A stretch of 64,000 nt of DNA, taken from NCBI GenBank assembly GCA_011033025.1, contig WFMF01000111.1:399558-463557 (forward strand), written 5' to 3'. Each line of letters starts with the position of its first letter. Positions within the stretch are counted from its first letter, which is position 1. The position numbers and the translations under genes were made by a program. The notes beneath the pieces are model-generated. The model was not told the DNA's origin, searched no databases, and saw nothing but the letters and a program-made list of their open reading frames with translations. This document shows, piece after piece, positions 12,423-24,100 of the stretch. The stretch comes from Beroe forskalii (taxonomy: Eukaryota; Ctenophora; Nuda; Beroida; Beroidae).

Positions 12423-13932
12423 TTTTCCAGCAGAGTTGCAAGCAGAGCCAGTGAGCTTTGAGCATAGCCAGTGGACTCTGAGCAGAACCAGTGGACTTTG
12501 AGCAGAGCCAGTGGACTCTTAGGAAAGCCAGTGGACTCTGAGCATAGCCAGTGGACTCTGAGCAGAGCCAGTGGACCTTGAGCAGAGCCAATGGACTCTG
12601 AGCAGAGCCAGTGGACTCTGAGCAGAGCCAATTGACTCTGAGCAGAGCCAGTGAACTCTTAGCAGAGCCAGTGAACTCGTAGCAGAGCCAGTGAACTCTT
12701 AGCAGAGCCAGTGAATTCCGAGCAGAACCAGTGGACTCTGAGCAGAGTCAGTGGACTCTGAGCAGAGCCAGTGAACTCCAAGCAGAACCAGTGGACTCTG
12801 AGCAGAGCAAATGGACTCTGAGCAGAACCAGTGCACTCTGAGTAGAGCCAGTGAACTCTGAGCAGAGCTAGTGGACTCTGAACAAAGCCAGTGGACTCTG
12901 CATAGACCCAATGGACTATGAACAGACCAAGTAGACTCTAAGCAGACCCCTCTGATCCCAAAATTTCAGCAGAGTTGCAAGCAGAGCCAGTGGACCTGAG
13001 TAGAGCCAGTGGACTTTGAGCGGAGCCAGTTACATTGAACAGACCCAATGGACTTTGAGCAGATCAAGTGGACTCTGAGTAGAGCCAGTAACATTTATCA
13101 GACCCAGTGGTCTCTGAGTAGAGCCAGGGGACTCTGAGCAGAGCCAGTGGACTCTAAGGAGAGCCTATGGACTCCGAGCAGAGTCAGTGGACTCTGAGCA
13201 GAGCCAGTGAACTCAGAGCAGAGCCAGAAACATTGAACAGACCCAGTGGACTCTGAGCAGAGCAAGAGGACAGAGCAGAGCCAGTGGACTGAGCAGAGCC
13301 AGTTGGCCTTGAGCAGACCAAGTGGACTTTGATCAGAACCAATGGACTCTGAGCAGAGCCAGTGAACTCTGAGCCGGCCAGTGGACTATGAGCAGAGCCA
13401 GTGGACTTTGAGCTGTGCCAGTGAACTCTGAGCAGAGCCAATGGACTCTGGGCAGAGCCAATGGACTCTGGGCAGAGCCAATGGACTCTGGGCAGAGCCA
13501 ATGGACTCTGGGCAGAGCCAGTGGACTCTGAGGAGAGCCAGGGGACTCTGAGGAGAGCCAGTGGACTCTGAGCAGAGCCAGTGACATTGAACAGGCCCAG
13601 TGGACTCTGAGCAGAGCAAGTGGACTCTGAGGAGAGTCAATGGATTTTGAGCAGAGCCAGTGGACTCTGAGTAGAGCCAGGGGACTCTGAGCAGAGCCAG
13701 TGGACTCTAAGGAGAGCCTATGGACTCCGAGCTGAACCAATGGACTCTGAGCAGAGCCAGTGAACTCTGAGCCGGCCAGTGGACTATGAACAGAGCCAGT
13801 GGACTTTGAGCAGAGCAAGCAGACTCTGAGGATAGCCTTTGGACTCTAAGCAGAGCCAGTGGACTCTGCAAAGACCCAATGATCTCTGAGCACACCCAGT
13901 GGACTCTAAGCAGACCCTCTGATCCCAAAATT
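12423..13932. repeat. 1.5-kb minisatellite, 20-bp unit, two higher-order blocks
   Basis: The consensus unit is AGCAGAGCCAGTGGACTCTG, repeated about 70 times with point variants. The array consists of two blocks (12423-12965 and 12966-13932). Each begins TTCAGCAGAGTTGCAAGCAG (TTCC in the first) and ends near AAGCAGACCC...TCTGATCCCAAAATT, so a whole block was duplicated. Because 20 is not divisible by 3, three units (60 bp) give a 20-residue period in any frame. This produces long open frames on the minus strand that I do not consider genes. Confidence 0.95.
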
Positions 13933-14447
13933 ACTCACTTTGAAATTGAACCAACTTCAAAGCTTCAGAACAATGCTTTCTAACAAGGCTCAGTGGCAAG
14001 AATAATGGGACTACATTAAGCCTTGCTTGATGACACTTCATTTTATGCCAGTTTATCTCAGAAGTGAATTCAAAAGTATGATGTACCCTTTGCTTGCAAA
14101 TAGGAGCTATAAGATAACTTAATTAATAAATTGATTTATTGACACAACATCTACAATCTACTAGCCGACAAGAAGACTAGAAATTAAAACAAATGTTAAC
14201 TTCACAGGAGAGGTATAATATAATTCAAGGTATAATATAATGACATAGGCAAATCTTCGAACACAAGTGACTTTTGCAAGAGCTCGAAAAATTGGTCATC
14301 AAACGTTGTCCATGTCCGCATGTCCGATGACAGTCGACAAACGTGAACGTTGCCCAATAATTTTTGTGACTGGAAGTGGATGGCGAAAGCACTAATGTGA
14401 CCGTGCAAATTTGAAACATTGCAATTGCAAATTGTGTGAGGTTGGGT

Positions 14448-14687
14448 AAGGCGGCCGTAACGTTCGTCGGTCGATCGAATGGAATTGGTCGATCGATCAA
14501 CTACATTTGATCGACTGATGTGTTTCAAATAGAAAATCTTTGAGCTCGTAGGGAAACAACTAAATATTGCTCATTTAAACACGGCTCAAGTCATTAGGGA
14601 CCAGTAAAAACATCGTTCTTTCAAATGGAGTTGATCGATCGACCAATTCCATTCGATCGACCGACGAACGATACGGCCGCCTAACAT
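14448..14687. repeat. Foldback (MITE-like) element with about 60-bp arms
   Basis: The left arm starts TAAGGCGGCCGTAACGTTCG and continues through TCGGTCGATCGAATGGAATT. The right arm is its near-perfect reverse complement, ending CGAACGATACGGCCGCCTAA. The spacer is about 110 bp. No coding capacity is seen. Such long arms and no open frame suggest a non-autonomous DNA transposon. Confidence 0.8.
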
Positions 14688-14708
14688 CTTGTCGTACGAT
14701 GTATGACC

Positions 14709-14743
14709 CGCTGACGCCAGCCGCGAAGCGGCTGGCGTCAGCG
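14709..14743. repeat. Perfect 16-bp hairpin with GAA loop
   Basis: CGCTGACGCCAGCCGC at 14709-14724 and its exact reverse complement at 14728-14743 are separated by GAA. The sequence then runs into a GC-rich CGCGCGCGG stretch. No T-run follows, and this is a eukaryotic locus, so it is not read as a terminator. Confidence 0.9.
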
Positions 14744-15060
14744 CGCGCGGCGTTGATTCGCGAGAGAGTCTTTCAACGTCAGACAACGCAACATCCAGTC
14801 AGAAGAAATAAACGGGCAACGTATGTCGAGTGCGCTGAGTGCTCCGCACGCGCACCCGCCGAAGGGGCAAATCAAAGTATGACAAGTTATATTACATTAT
14901 AAAATTGATGAAGAAGAAATCAATGATCATATTTCAATTCATGGTTATTTTAAGGTTCAGCTGTCAGTGTTGGTTCTTCTATATGGGATTTTCATTTATG
15001 GTTATTTATATTTATTTATATATTTATCTATTATTAATATTCAGAATCGTAGGATGTTAT

Positions 15061-15206
15061 ATTCCTAAGCCCGCATAGGTGTGTGTACGCGCCGCGCGCT
15101 TCCCTACGGGACACACTGTGTTGGCGAAGCGCGCCGCGCGAGCCCACACAGGGATATACGTGTTTAGCAAGATGTTATAGTTACCCTACCCTCGCGCGCG
15201 CGGCGC
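15061..15206. repeat. GC-rich dispersed repeat starting TTCCTAAGCCCGCATAGG
   Basis: The same start occurs at 39459 and 44201. The 15061 and 44201 copies continue into GTGTGTACGCGC and a CG-rich palindromic part containing GCTTCCCTACG. At 44221-44273 that part forms a clear hairpin, GCGCGGCGCTTCC against GGAAGCGCGCCGC. Confidence 0.7.
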
Positions 15207-15737
15207 AACGTTCCACATTTGGACGTCACTTTGCGCCTTCCGCTTGTCCAACAACAAGTCAAAAGAAAGGGACGGACATCGCCCGTCGATATTCAGAATT
15301 AATAGTACTAAGATAAGATGTTTACCCATAAGCACTTTTTCATCATTCAAACTTTCTTGTTGTATGTTATAGTTCATACTGTATTCATAGGAGTCATAGG
15401 GAACTTTTCTCCCTTTTCTCCTTTATGTAAGTGAGATTTGTTACATATGTGTGCAGGGGTCGAAGGGCTCGAAGAAGGCATGCAAAATTGCATGCTTTTG
15501 ATGGAATCTATGTAGAATCTATGTAAAACATATAATTGTAGAACAAATACAGTCATCTTTGTAGTATCTATGCAAAACATATAATTGAATTGAATTGAAT
15601 TGAGAAAGTTTATTCCTGAACATTAAATCTGTGACATGCTGTGACAATAAACCTGAATGAAATGCTGAAACTTTTCTTCAACCGTCAATGTCATTCCCAG
15701 GTCAGGATCATATTACCTTGAATGAAGAAAAGCAGTG

Positions 15738-16409
15738 ATGGCAGACAGTTCTGATGAAGATGTTGCTCAGCATCCAGCAAAAGTTGCAAAGAAGAATTCA
15801 TCTGAAAAAAGGCTCATTGTGGTTTTAGAGAATGCTTCACTGGAAACTTTCAAGGATGGAAAAACATTTAAACTTCTCACTGCAGATTCTAAAGCTAAAT
15901 CATTAAAAGACAGGAAAGATGTTTGTCGACCAGATATCACACACCAATGCTTATTGATGTTATTGGACAGTCCTTTGAACAGAGCTGGAAAATTGCAAGT
16001 GTACATTCATACTGAGCGCAATGTCTTGATTGAAGTGAACCCAGCTACAAGAATTCCCCGTACTTTTGACAGATTTTGTGGACTTATGGTTCAACTGCTA
16101 CATAAATTGAGCATACATGCACATGATGGTCCCCACAAGCTCTTAAAAGTTATCAAAAACCCAGTGTCAGATTACTTTCCTGCAGGGTGTAGAAAATACT
16201 GCATGACATTTAATGCACCTAGGTGTGTAAGGCCAATAGAATTAGTGACAGATGAATCATGTGTGATGGTCATTGGTGCTCAAGCACATGGCTCAGTGAA
16301 AACAGAATATACTGAGGAAAATATTGGTATTAGCAATTATCCTTTATCAGCAGCCCTAACATGTACTAAACTATGTGATGCATTTGAGCAAGCTTGGGGC
16401 ATTTTGTAA
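15738..16409 (+). CDS. EMG1: EMG1/NEP1, 18S rRNA pseudouridine N1-methyltransferase
   Basis: The single-exon protein has 223 residues; the first ATG in frame is at 15738. After an acidic/Lys-rich N-terminus of about 25 residues, the SPOUT-fold methyltransferase domain starts at KRLIVVLENASLET. It contains PDITHQCLLMLLDSPLNRAG, IHTERNVLIEVNP, RIPRTFDRFCGLMVQLLHKL and the C-terminal knot region ISNYPLSAALTCTKL, all strongly conserved in eukaryotic EMG1. The enzyme methylates a hypermodified pseudouridine in 18S rRNA and helps 40S assembly in the nucleolus. Length and both ends fit the family. It stands head-to-tail with DOHH, with 468 bp between stop and start, and both lack introns in an otherwise intron-rich window. 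Confidence 0.95.
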   Translation: MADSSDEDVAQHPAKVAKKNSSEKRLIVVLENASLETFKDGKTFKLLTADSKAKSLKDRKDVCRPDITHQCLLMLLDSPLNRAGKLQVYIHTERNVLIEVNPATRIPRTFDRFCGLMVQLLHKLSIHAHDGPHKLLKVIKNPVSDYFPAGCRKYCMTFNAPRCVRPIELVTDESCVMVIGAQAHGSVKTEYTEENIGISNYPLSAALTCTKLCDAFEQAWGIL

Positions 16410-16520
16410 CACTTGAATGGTTTTTAGGCAACTTTGGGGGCAGGGAAATGGTTGTTAGGTTAGTTTCCAGTATTTTACTGTTCTGATGGAATAGAATAAT
16501 GTCAACTTTCAAGTTTACCC

Positions 16521-16526
16521 AATAAA
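16521..16526 (+). promoter_or_regulatory. Polyadenylation signal for EMG1
   Basis: An exact AATAAA lies 112 bp after the EMG1 stop codon and before the DOHH start, so the two genes can be processed as separate transcripts. Confidence 0.5.
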
Positions 16527-16877
16527 AAGTCAAGATTTTTGAAAACTGAAATTTGACAGTAATTATGGTGCATGTACACCAGAGAATTTCTTAATTCAAA
16601 ACAATATTTTTATGCTATAATGGTAGTCTAGAGTTCTCAGCCAGAGTTTGATTAACCTTCCCATTATTTTAACTTTTACTTGAAACATTGCACAAAGATG
16701 TTCTATTTAATTGTCTAAGTTAAATGTGTAACTATGAATCACTGCCTACCACCAATGAGAATGAAAGATCTGTCAATTGATTTGAATTTTCCTTTAGTTC
16801 TTCAGTTTTATTTGTTTATTTTTTGATTCAGCAAACCCAAATTAAATCTGTAAACCTATTAGGTGGTTCTGGCCCAC

Positions 16878-17795
16878 ATGACTCAAATATCAGAAGATGA
16901 GCTTGTGAAAATTGGATCAGTTTTGCAGAATGATACATGTTCACTGTCTGAACGATTCAGAGCACTTTTTACTCTCATGAATGTTGGTGGTGATGAAGCT
17001 GTGAAAATGATATGCAGTGTTTTTAGTGATCCATCAGAACTGTTGAAACATGAACTTGCTTTCTGTTTAGGTCAAATGCAAAATGCAACTGCAATACCAA
17101 AGCTTTCATCAGTTCTAGAAGATGAGGAACAGCCAATCATTGTTCGTCATGAGGCTGGGGAAGCATTAGGAGCAATTGGACTAATGGAATCTTTACCTCT
17201 GCTAAATAAATACCTTGATCATAAAAATCAAGTTCTTCAAGAGACCTGCGAACTTGCTGTTAACAGGATTAAGATGGCTAATTCTTCAAGTGGGATTGAG
17301 AAGACTTCTCCCTTTTCATCAGTAGATCCAGCTCCAGCATTTAACAAAGACAAAACTTGTAAAGAACTATCTGATATACTGCTTGATCCTGCTCAAACAC
17401 TCTTTGATAGATATCGTGCCATGTTTTCTCTCAGAAACATGTCTACTCCTGAAGCCATCAGTGCCTTGGTTCAAGGATTGGATTGTGATGACAGTGCTCT
17501 CTTCCGACATGAAATAGCCTATGTTTTAGGCCAAATGGCTGATAAGAATGCAGTCAAGGGGCTAACTGACAAGCTGCATGACTTATCTGATGATGCCATG
17601 GTCAGGCATGAGTGTGCTGAAGCCTTAGGAGCTATTGATGATCAACAGTGTAAATCAATTCTATCTGAACACTTAAGTGATAAAGATTTGATAGTAAAAC
17701 AGAGCTGTGAGATCGCTTTAGATATGAATGATCATGAGACAGGGAATAACTTTCAGTATGCAGATACATTGCAGAAGATAAGAGAAACATCATAA
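16878..17795 (+). CDS. DOHH: Deoxyhypusine hydroxylase
   Basis: The single-exon protein has 305 residues from the ATG at 16878; human DOHH is of almost the same length. It is built of HEAT-like repeats in two halves joined by a linker around residues 132-165. The four His-Glu pairs that bind the diiron centre are all present: KHEL (58-59), RHEA (91-92), RHEI (211-212) and RHEC (244-245). Other family marks are RFRALFTL, LGQMQ, EALGAIG, RYRAMFSLRN and the C-terminal DMNDHETG...FQYAD. It completes hypusine formation on eIF5A in the cytosol. A pyrimidine-rich run ending TGATTCAG at 16833, upstream of the ATG, could be a splice acceptor in the 5' UTR. Confidence 0.97.
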   Translation: MTQISEDELVKIGSVLQNDTCSLSERFRALFTLMNVGGDEAVKMICSVFSDPSELLKHELAFCLGQMQNATAIPKLSSVLEDEEQPIIVRHEAGEALGAIGLMESLPLLNKYLDHKNQVLQETCELAVNRIKMANSSSGIEKTSPFSSVDPAPAFNKDKTCKELSDILLDPAQTLFDRYRAMFSLRNMSTPEAISALVQGLDCDDSALFRHEIAYVLGQMADKNAVKGLTDKLHDLSDDAMVRHECAEALGAIDDQQCKSILSEHLSDKDLIVKQSCEIALDMNDHETGNNFQYADTLQKIRETS

Positions 17796-18142
17796 TCTTT
17801 TAAATGGAACAAAATTTTATGGAGATGCATTAATTTATGCAAATTCAGAGCCACCTCATCTATATTTTTTGGCACTATTTGATAAGTTTATTTATTTTCT
17901 GAATGTATAAATAGATGTAATTACAATACGAAATCGTGATATTGTTTGGGAATTTCCCTCAATTTCTAAGTTGCTCGTCATTGAAAGTTATTAAATCGTT
18001 GAACAATGTACAAAGGTTAACAGTTCAAGGAATGATGGTTTTTCGTCATTTTTGGTGCACATGTATTGCTATGATTCTTTTTGTGACATTGTGACCACAC
18101 TGTTTATTCGTAGCAAATGAGACCAATGGTGTGTTGAACGAT

Positions 18143-21100
18143 ATGAGTGGATGGGCCCGATTCAGGAGTCGCCGACTTCGAAGTGAGTATATAGTAATTA
18201 AACCTTGATATCTAATTATCTGACTTGTCAAAGGCAAAAATTAGATTTCTATAAATAATTTTAATGCCAAAATTTGTTAAAAAATCATGCTGAGACACGA
18301 TGGTAAATATCAAATAATCATGTCCAACTGTCCTTTAGAACCCTTTGCACCCAATTTGGACATAAAGCAATTTCTTTGGGGAATTTGAATTGAAACATTA
18401 TTATTCAATTGTACGTTTTCAGGGGGCACTGGTAAGTATGAGGTGGTTGATGATGCTGATGATGTCAGGCTGCCACTCCACAACGACGATATCTTCCAGC
18501 ATGGCATCACTTTCCCCGTCAAGGTACCACATATCTCTCTGGTTTTGTTCTATTTGACCGCTTTAAAAAGTGAAAAGAACGACAGGCCCTTTTTTCCCGT
18601 TTCATCCCAAAAACCAGCCCGGAAATAAAAATTATATAAACAGACATTGAAATTCCCCCTATAATTCATGATCATTTGATTTCAGTTCATTGGTTTTCTA
18701 GAAGTCCCACGACCCAGTTCCAGACTCGAAATCATAACCAGTATGAGGAAAATCAGAGTGAGTTGAATCCAAATAATATGATATTAACGATCAACCGTGA
18801 CGGTGTTCAAAACTAGGTGGATCAACGTAATCTTTTCACCATTACAAAACCTGATAATGGCGTCAATGTCATCTACTTTTTTCGATCGTGGTATGTGCTA
18901 CATCATGTGAAGTTTAATGTACCAGGGGACAAATAAATTAATCAAATTTATATAATCAATGTTGAAATGTATCAAATTACGTACACACACTATATGAGTT
19001 AGAGCTGATAATAAGGTATTTGTATTACTGGCGTACTGCCTAGGGTAATCTGGCGATTGGATTCAAGGTGGTGTTTCATTTGAGGGTGGACCGACATTTT
19101 GATCAATCATTTTGATCAATAGATATCGGGGCATGAACTCGGCACTTTTATTTGGCACTTGCATTCCAAAAGACTTGAAATTTAAACATTTTATAAAATG
19201 TGATAAAAAACAAGCTATTTCGAAAGTTCAGGTACAAATTTCCGGCTAAAATGGTTCAGAAATAATGCGATTTTGGTCTTGGGGCCGGTCAAATGAGGGC
19301 CGATAATCATTAATAAAATGTTTCGCGACTGAGCAGTTAGCATACAGGTGAAATGTGTGATGCTTTGCATATCGATATAAGTTCGGCATTTTTATTTTGA
19401 TGAACGTCGATTTTCATATATTTTTAACCATTCGTAATTGTCCATCGATAGACCATGTGTTTCACATTACACTACACCCCACCGATTGAACAATAGGCGA
19501 TTGAATGTCATTGATCCACCATTTCAAAGCATGATAATGACGTTACCCTTAACTGCCTATTCTATACTGCGCGGAGTTTCCAGGAGAAACCTAGCAACCC
19601 CTTCGTTACCAGTATTCTGCACGTGCTTGTAATGACATTGACTCTACAACTTATTATCACTTGAAGTAACATGTGAGCCCAGCAGTATTATATATGCCAG
19701 GCCTGAAAAATAAGCGGATTGGTGTCGTCAAATCACCATTTAAATCCCTGATAATGACGTCACGTTCTGAGAAATACTCGAGTCATTCGTTCCCGACCAA
19801 TACCTGCCTACCCTTTCTCAAAACAATGGAAAATTCTTAAGAGTCACTTGTGACCGTGTTTGGCAGGGATGTCGGTATGTGCGTTATATTTTGGTTATTT
19901 TTAGCAGCTCAAAGAGTCAATGATAAATGTTATCAGATTGTTGGCATCATAACTCTTTATAAATGTGTACGTCAAATTCTCTCTATCCACAAGAAGCGTT
20001 CAGTACCAAGCATTATTAAAGATCATGTAGAAGTTTAAATATTGAGCTCCCCCCATCAAATGTTAAACGAAATTTCTGTCGAATTAAACTTAGAGCGTAT
20101 GAGTCCCATTAGAAATTTAGGGAGAACACCAAATTCTGTATTATTCGAGTTTAATTTGCCCCCGAATTTTGGAGTTCTTGAGAAAAATAAGCGGTTCAGC
20201 GTCATCAATTCACTGCTTTAACCCATCATAATGATGCCACTACCACCGACTGTTATTTGACCGCTACGCTAACGGTCAAAGTTGATTAATCGTCCATCAG
20301 ACGTCAGATTATATTAAATGTAAACCTACGCTACTCCAGCTCTCAACTCTCGTTCTGAGTGTTTTATGATAACTCCATGTTTGGATTTATAATATATATT
20401 TTATGATCAAATCGATAATTATCTCACGAGGTGATAACCGAGTGAGTTAATTTCCACTCTGATCATAATTCGGAACCCTTATTTGTATCAAAATTTAATT
20501 TTGAAGATCATTTGAATTCTGGCAGAATTTTGATTGGTTTAGCATTAAATACGTGCTGTCTGAATGGATATTTAATGTGACAGCACCAATCATTTCAGTG
20601 ATCTCTCAAATTAGGGCACCATTTATCGTAATGCAAGGCTAGAAGGGGGCCACGCCTTCCTAATATGAATGATTTCAAAACGCCTACAGTGTGCTGGTCT
20701 GCTTGAATGATAGCACTCCGAATTTAACATGTTACTTATATCATGTACAAATAACAAACTATAGCATGATTATGTACTACTAACCATACAATGTGTTGTA
20801 ATAGTTTACTCCATATTAAATCACATGTACATCCACTTAAACCTAAAGTAGAATCTTAAAACAGACTTTTAAAAGTGTAAATGTCGTGGTCCACACGTAC
20901 TGAAACTACTTAACAATAGTCTAATGGTTCTATCGCAGCTGCGTATGAGCTTACCCACAGGTTCTTCAGCTGACCAGGTACGAGTTGACTGTCAAATCGG
21001 GCGCTCCGGACTTCTTTTATCTAGGTTCTGTACTGAGTGACTACACAAGCCTCTAATACGGTGTATCCTATTAAGAGGGATATTTATTTGGTGCGAAAAT

Positions 21101-24100
21101 TGCGAAATTTCTCGCACTGGCATTAAATCCCACGTAGATATGACCGCTTACTGCACTAATTTTATAGACTAACAATAGAAATATCATGTGATCATCTCAG
21201 CAATCTTAACTTTGAGTAATTACGCAGATATTTTGAGTGTTCAGCGACCTGTGAAGCAAATCATGTGGAGTCTATCAAATTATTCTATTGACATCATTGG
21301 AGGGAATTGCAGACCGTTGCAGAATGCAGGGATTATAATTTGAATGGATCTTGAATTTGAAATATGCGCAATCATCGACCAAGTTGGATAATATGATATT
21401 ATCACAACTCACAATAAGCTAATCAGTAATCACAGAATATCGGAATAATTTGAAATTTCATAACATGTGCTCGAGCTGCATGGAAGCTACTCAAGGTGTA
21501 CGGGGGTGCACACAGCACACTGTACACTGTACAGTCGAGCAGAATATTGAATAAAGTACAGTGTTCTAAATTACACACAATCACAGAAGTACACGCAATT
21601 CCAAGACACATGCTTCAATACTGTCACCAATAGCAAGAAATTCCCTAAAACTTATTGCACAACCACTTCAGTACGAGTTCAAGATGAAACGAATGAAGAA
21701 ACAGAAAGTGTACGTCTTCATATCACAGGAGGGAGTGAAAACTTCCCGTAGATTAAAGACCAAGAGGGTAAGAAATGTTTTATGAAGCTTACAACTACAA
21801 GATCATAAAAGGGTTTTAATTGAGCCCTGCCGTTGCTGCATTTAATTACTTTTGGTTTTTACTTTTTCAGTACTTTTGGTAATATTTCTTCTGCTGATTT
21901 TGACATTAATTACATTTTTCACATCTTTTTTTCCTTCCTCAGCGCCGTTTCATACGCAGAACACCCCAACAACAGCTGATGGAAGCCACTGGACCTGTTA
22001 TCATGGAACACACCATTTTCAAGTAAGTTACGAATCACTGGACCTGTGATCATGGAACACACCATTTTCAAGTAAGTTAAGAATCACTGACGAAGATTCG
22101 AGTTAAGTCGCCGTCTTTGTCAACTGCTCAACTGGTTAACTAGTTATTTCAAATCAAGCGTGACGCATGAAGCTAGTTCCTATCATTTTAGCGATTTATC
22201 CATCGATAACATGGTAATACCACTACTACTATAGCAGTCAGTAGGAGTCGAATGATGTAGCTGGATGATATTTTGTGGGTAGTGAGGTGTAGCATTTGGT
22301 CACTCAGACGCCATGTGAACAGGTGTGAAACTGAACTGTGAACATGTCCATTTCATCATGTTCAGTGTTCAGTGTATCCAGAGGATAGAGAGAAATCTGA
22401 ATGTACTATCTACACTGATACAGATTATATTGTGCTCTGCTCACACGGAAAATGTATAATGTGTAAATTTTCAGTTCTCACAATCTCCCTATTATGTACG
22501 TGTACAGCATGATCTTCATTTTAGTAGTATAACCCAGTTTAGCTCAGCATACATTACAATACAATTTATACTGCGTTGATAAATTGTGCCTAGTTAAATA
22601 ATAGGATCGGTTTCTAAGTTTTAAAGGGCTATACAATACGTAGACTTCACTATCTTTAAATAGTACCCTCTCATGCAGAGGTCAACAGTTGGATATAGCT
22701 AGCCATACAGTATATCGCATCTAGTTACTATTATAGGTTCCTCACGACTAACAGGCATCGACTGATGACGTCATTATCATGGTTTGTAATGGTAAATTGA
22801 TAGCTTTTAACTGTTTAGGTTTTGAGGGAGGCATTTAGATGTTAATGGCATCTAATTGGTATCCATGGCAAATAGCAGCTTACATCTCCCACGCTATACA
22901 CAATCTGTATAGAGAGATACAGTACAGTCACATGGGCTATTGTCGATACTGCAATAGTCCACTGCAAGACGTTTATAGTAGCTAACACAAGTAGTAGAGG
23001 TTAGTATACTGTATAGGCCGGGCTAGAGTTTAGGATTGTATGTAAGTTATGGACGTGTAGGTTATTAAGATTCTATAGGTTACGCTCGAATAACTAATGA
23101 GCAGGTATCAGTGTAACCTGTTGCCTGTTGCAAATCTTGCTTTACTTGCTAAAGAAAACACAGAAGTCAGGTGCGTGTGCTATAACAGCGTGCGCAAGAA
23201 AAGGTGTGACCTCATCAGTTCACCATTCTAAACCATAATAGTGACATCACTCAGAACACTCTCCCGCCCATTTGTCCTGCCCATGTGTACTTGTAGTAAA
23301 GTGTAATATCAATCAGAAATCACTCGAATGTCATACACAACACACCTTGTAATGTTAACCACTTCTGTTTGGCTGTCTACACTGTACCACCAATAGGCGG
23401 TCATGCTAGTGACGTAATTATAACGACTTAAAATGTTCAGTCAGGGACATCGAATCGCATATTTTTCATGCGCAAGTTGAATATGGCTTATATATGTCAT
23501 AGTGGTGTAAACATATTGCAATTTGTAGGATATATCACTAGTGTAGTAATTTAGAAATTGCACGCGAGCACGCGTTTACATAGCACGACAGTGCTATTAG
23601 CTGGTCGTGAGAAGAGACTTCTCACACGACATTCACTAGGCTGAAGCAAAGACAAGTTAAGTAGGTATAAAGGGCATGAAATGATCAGAAATCAAGACTG
23701 AAATGAGGAGAAATTTTTCAAAAACATATACTGTATTTTGAGTTGGATTGTTTGGAACTAAGATCTTCCTCTCGTTGTGGACAATATACGCAGTGCTCTC
23801 CAAGAAATTGTGCTCAACTGCTCATGTTCTAGTTTATTCTAGTCTATTTATATGGTGATGAGTGTAATAATTCTGAAATAATTGTTCATTCACACAGACG
23901 CTTATCTTCTACAATGTATTGCATTGTTCATCATCTCACATGAACTTTTCACATCTAATGTGGAGGGGAGTCTAGACCGAGGTCTGAGGATAATTATCCC
24001 AAGAAGGGACAGTGCCTGGCTCTGAGCAGACAATACTGCTAGCAGGGTGAGGGTGGGTGGGGTGGGAATGGGGTGAATGGAGGAGAGGGGTGGAGTGGGA

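Noticed and set aside
12329..13928. Several minus-strand open frames (up to 161 codons) with a 20-residue repeat such as ALLRVHWLCSESTGSAQSPL
   Set aside because: They are produced by the 20-bp minisatellite, which is open in several frames at once. There is no start context, splice evidence or domain, and the repeat explains the peptide period fully.
15083..15316. Plus-strand frame of 77 codons
   Set aside because: It lies in the GC-rich dispersed repeat and has no recognisable domain.
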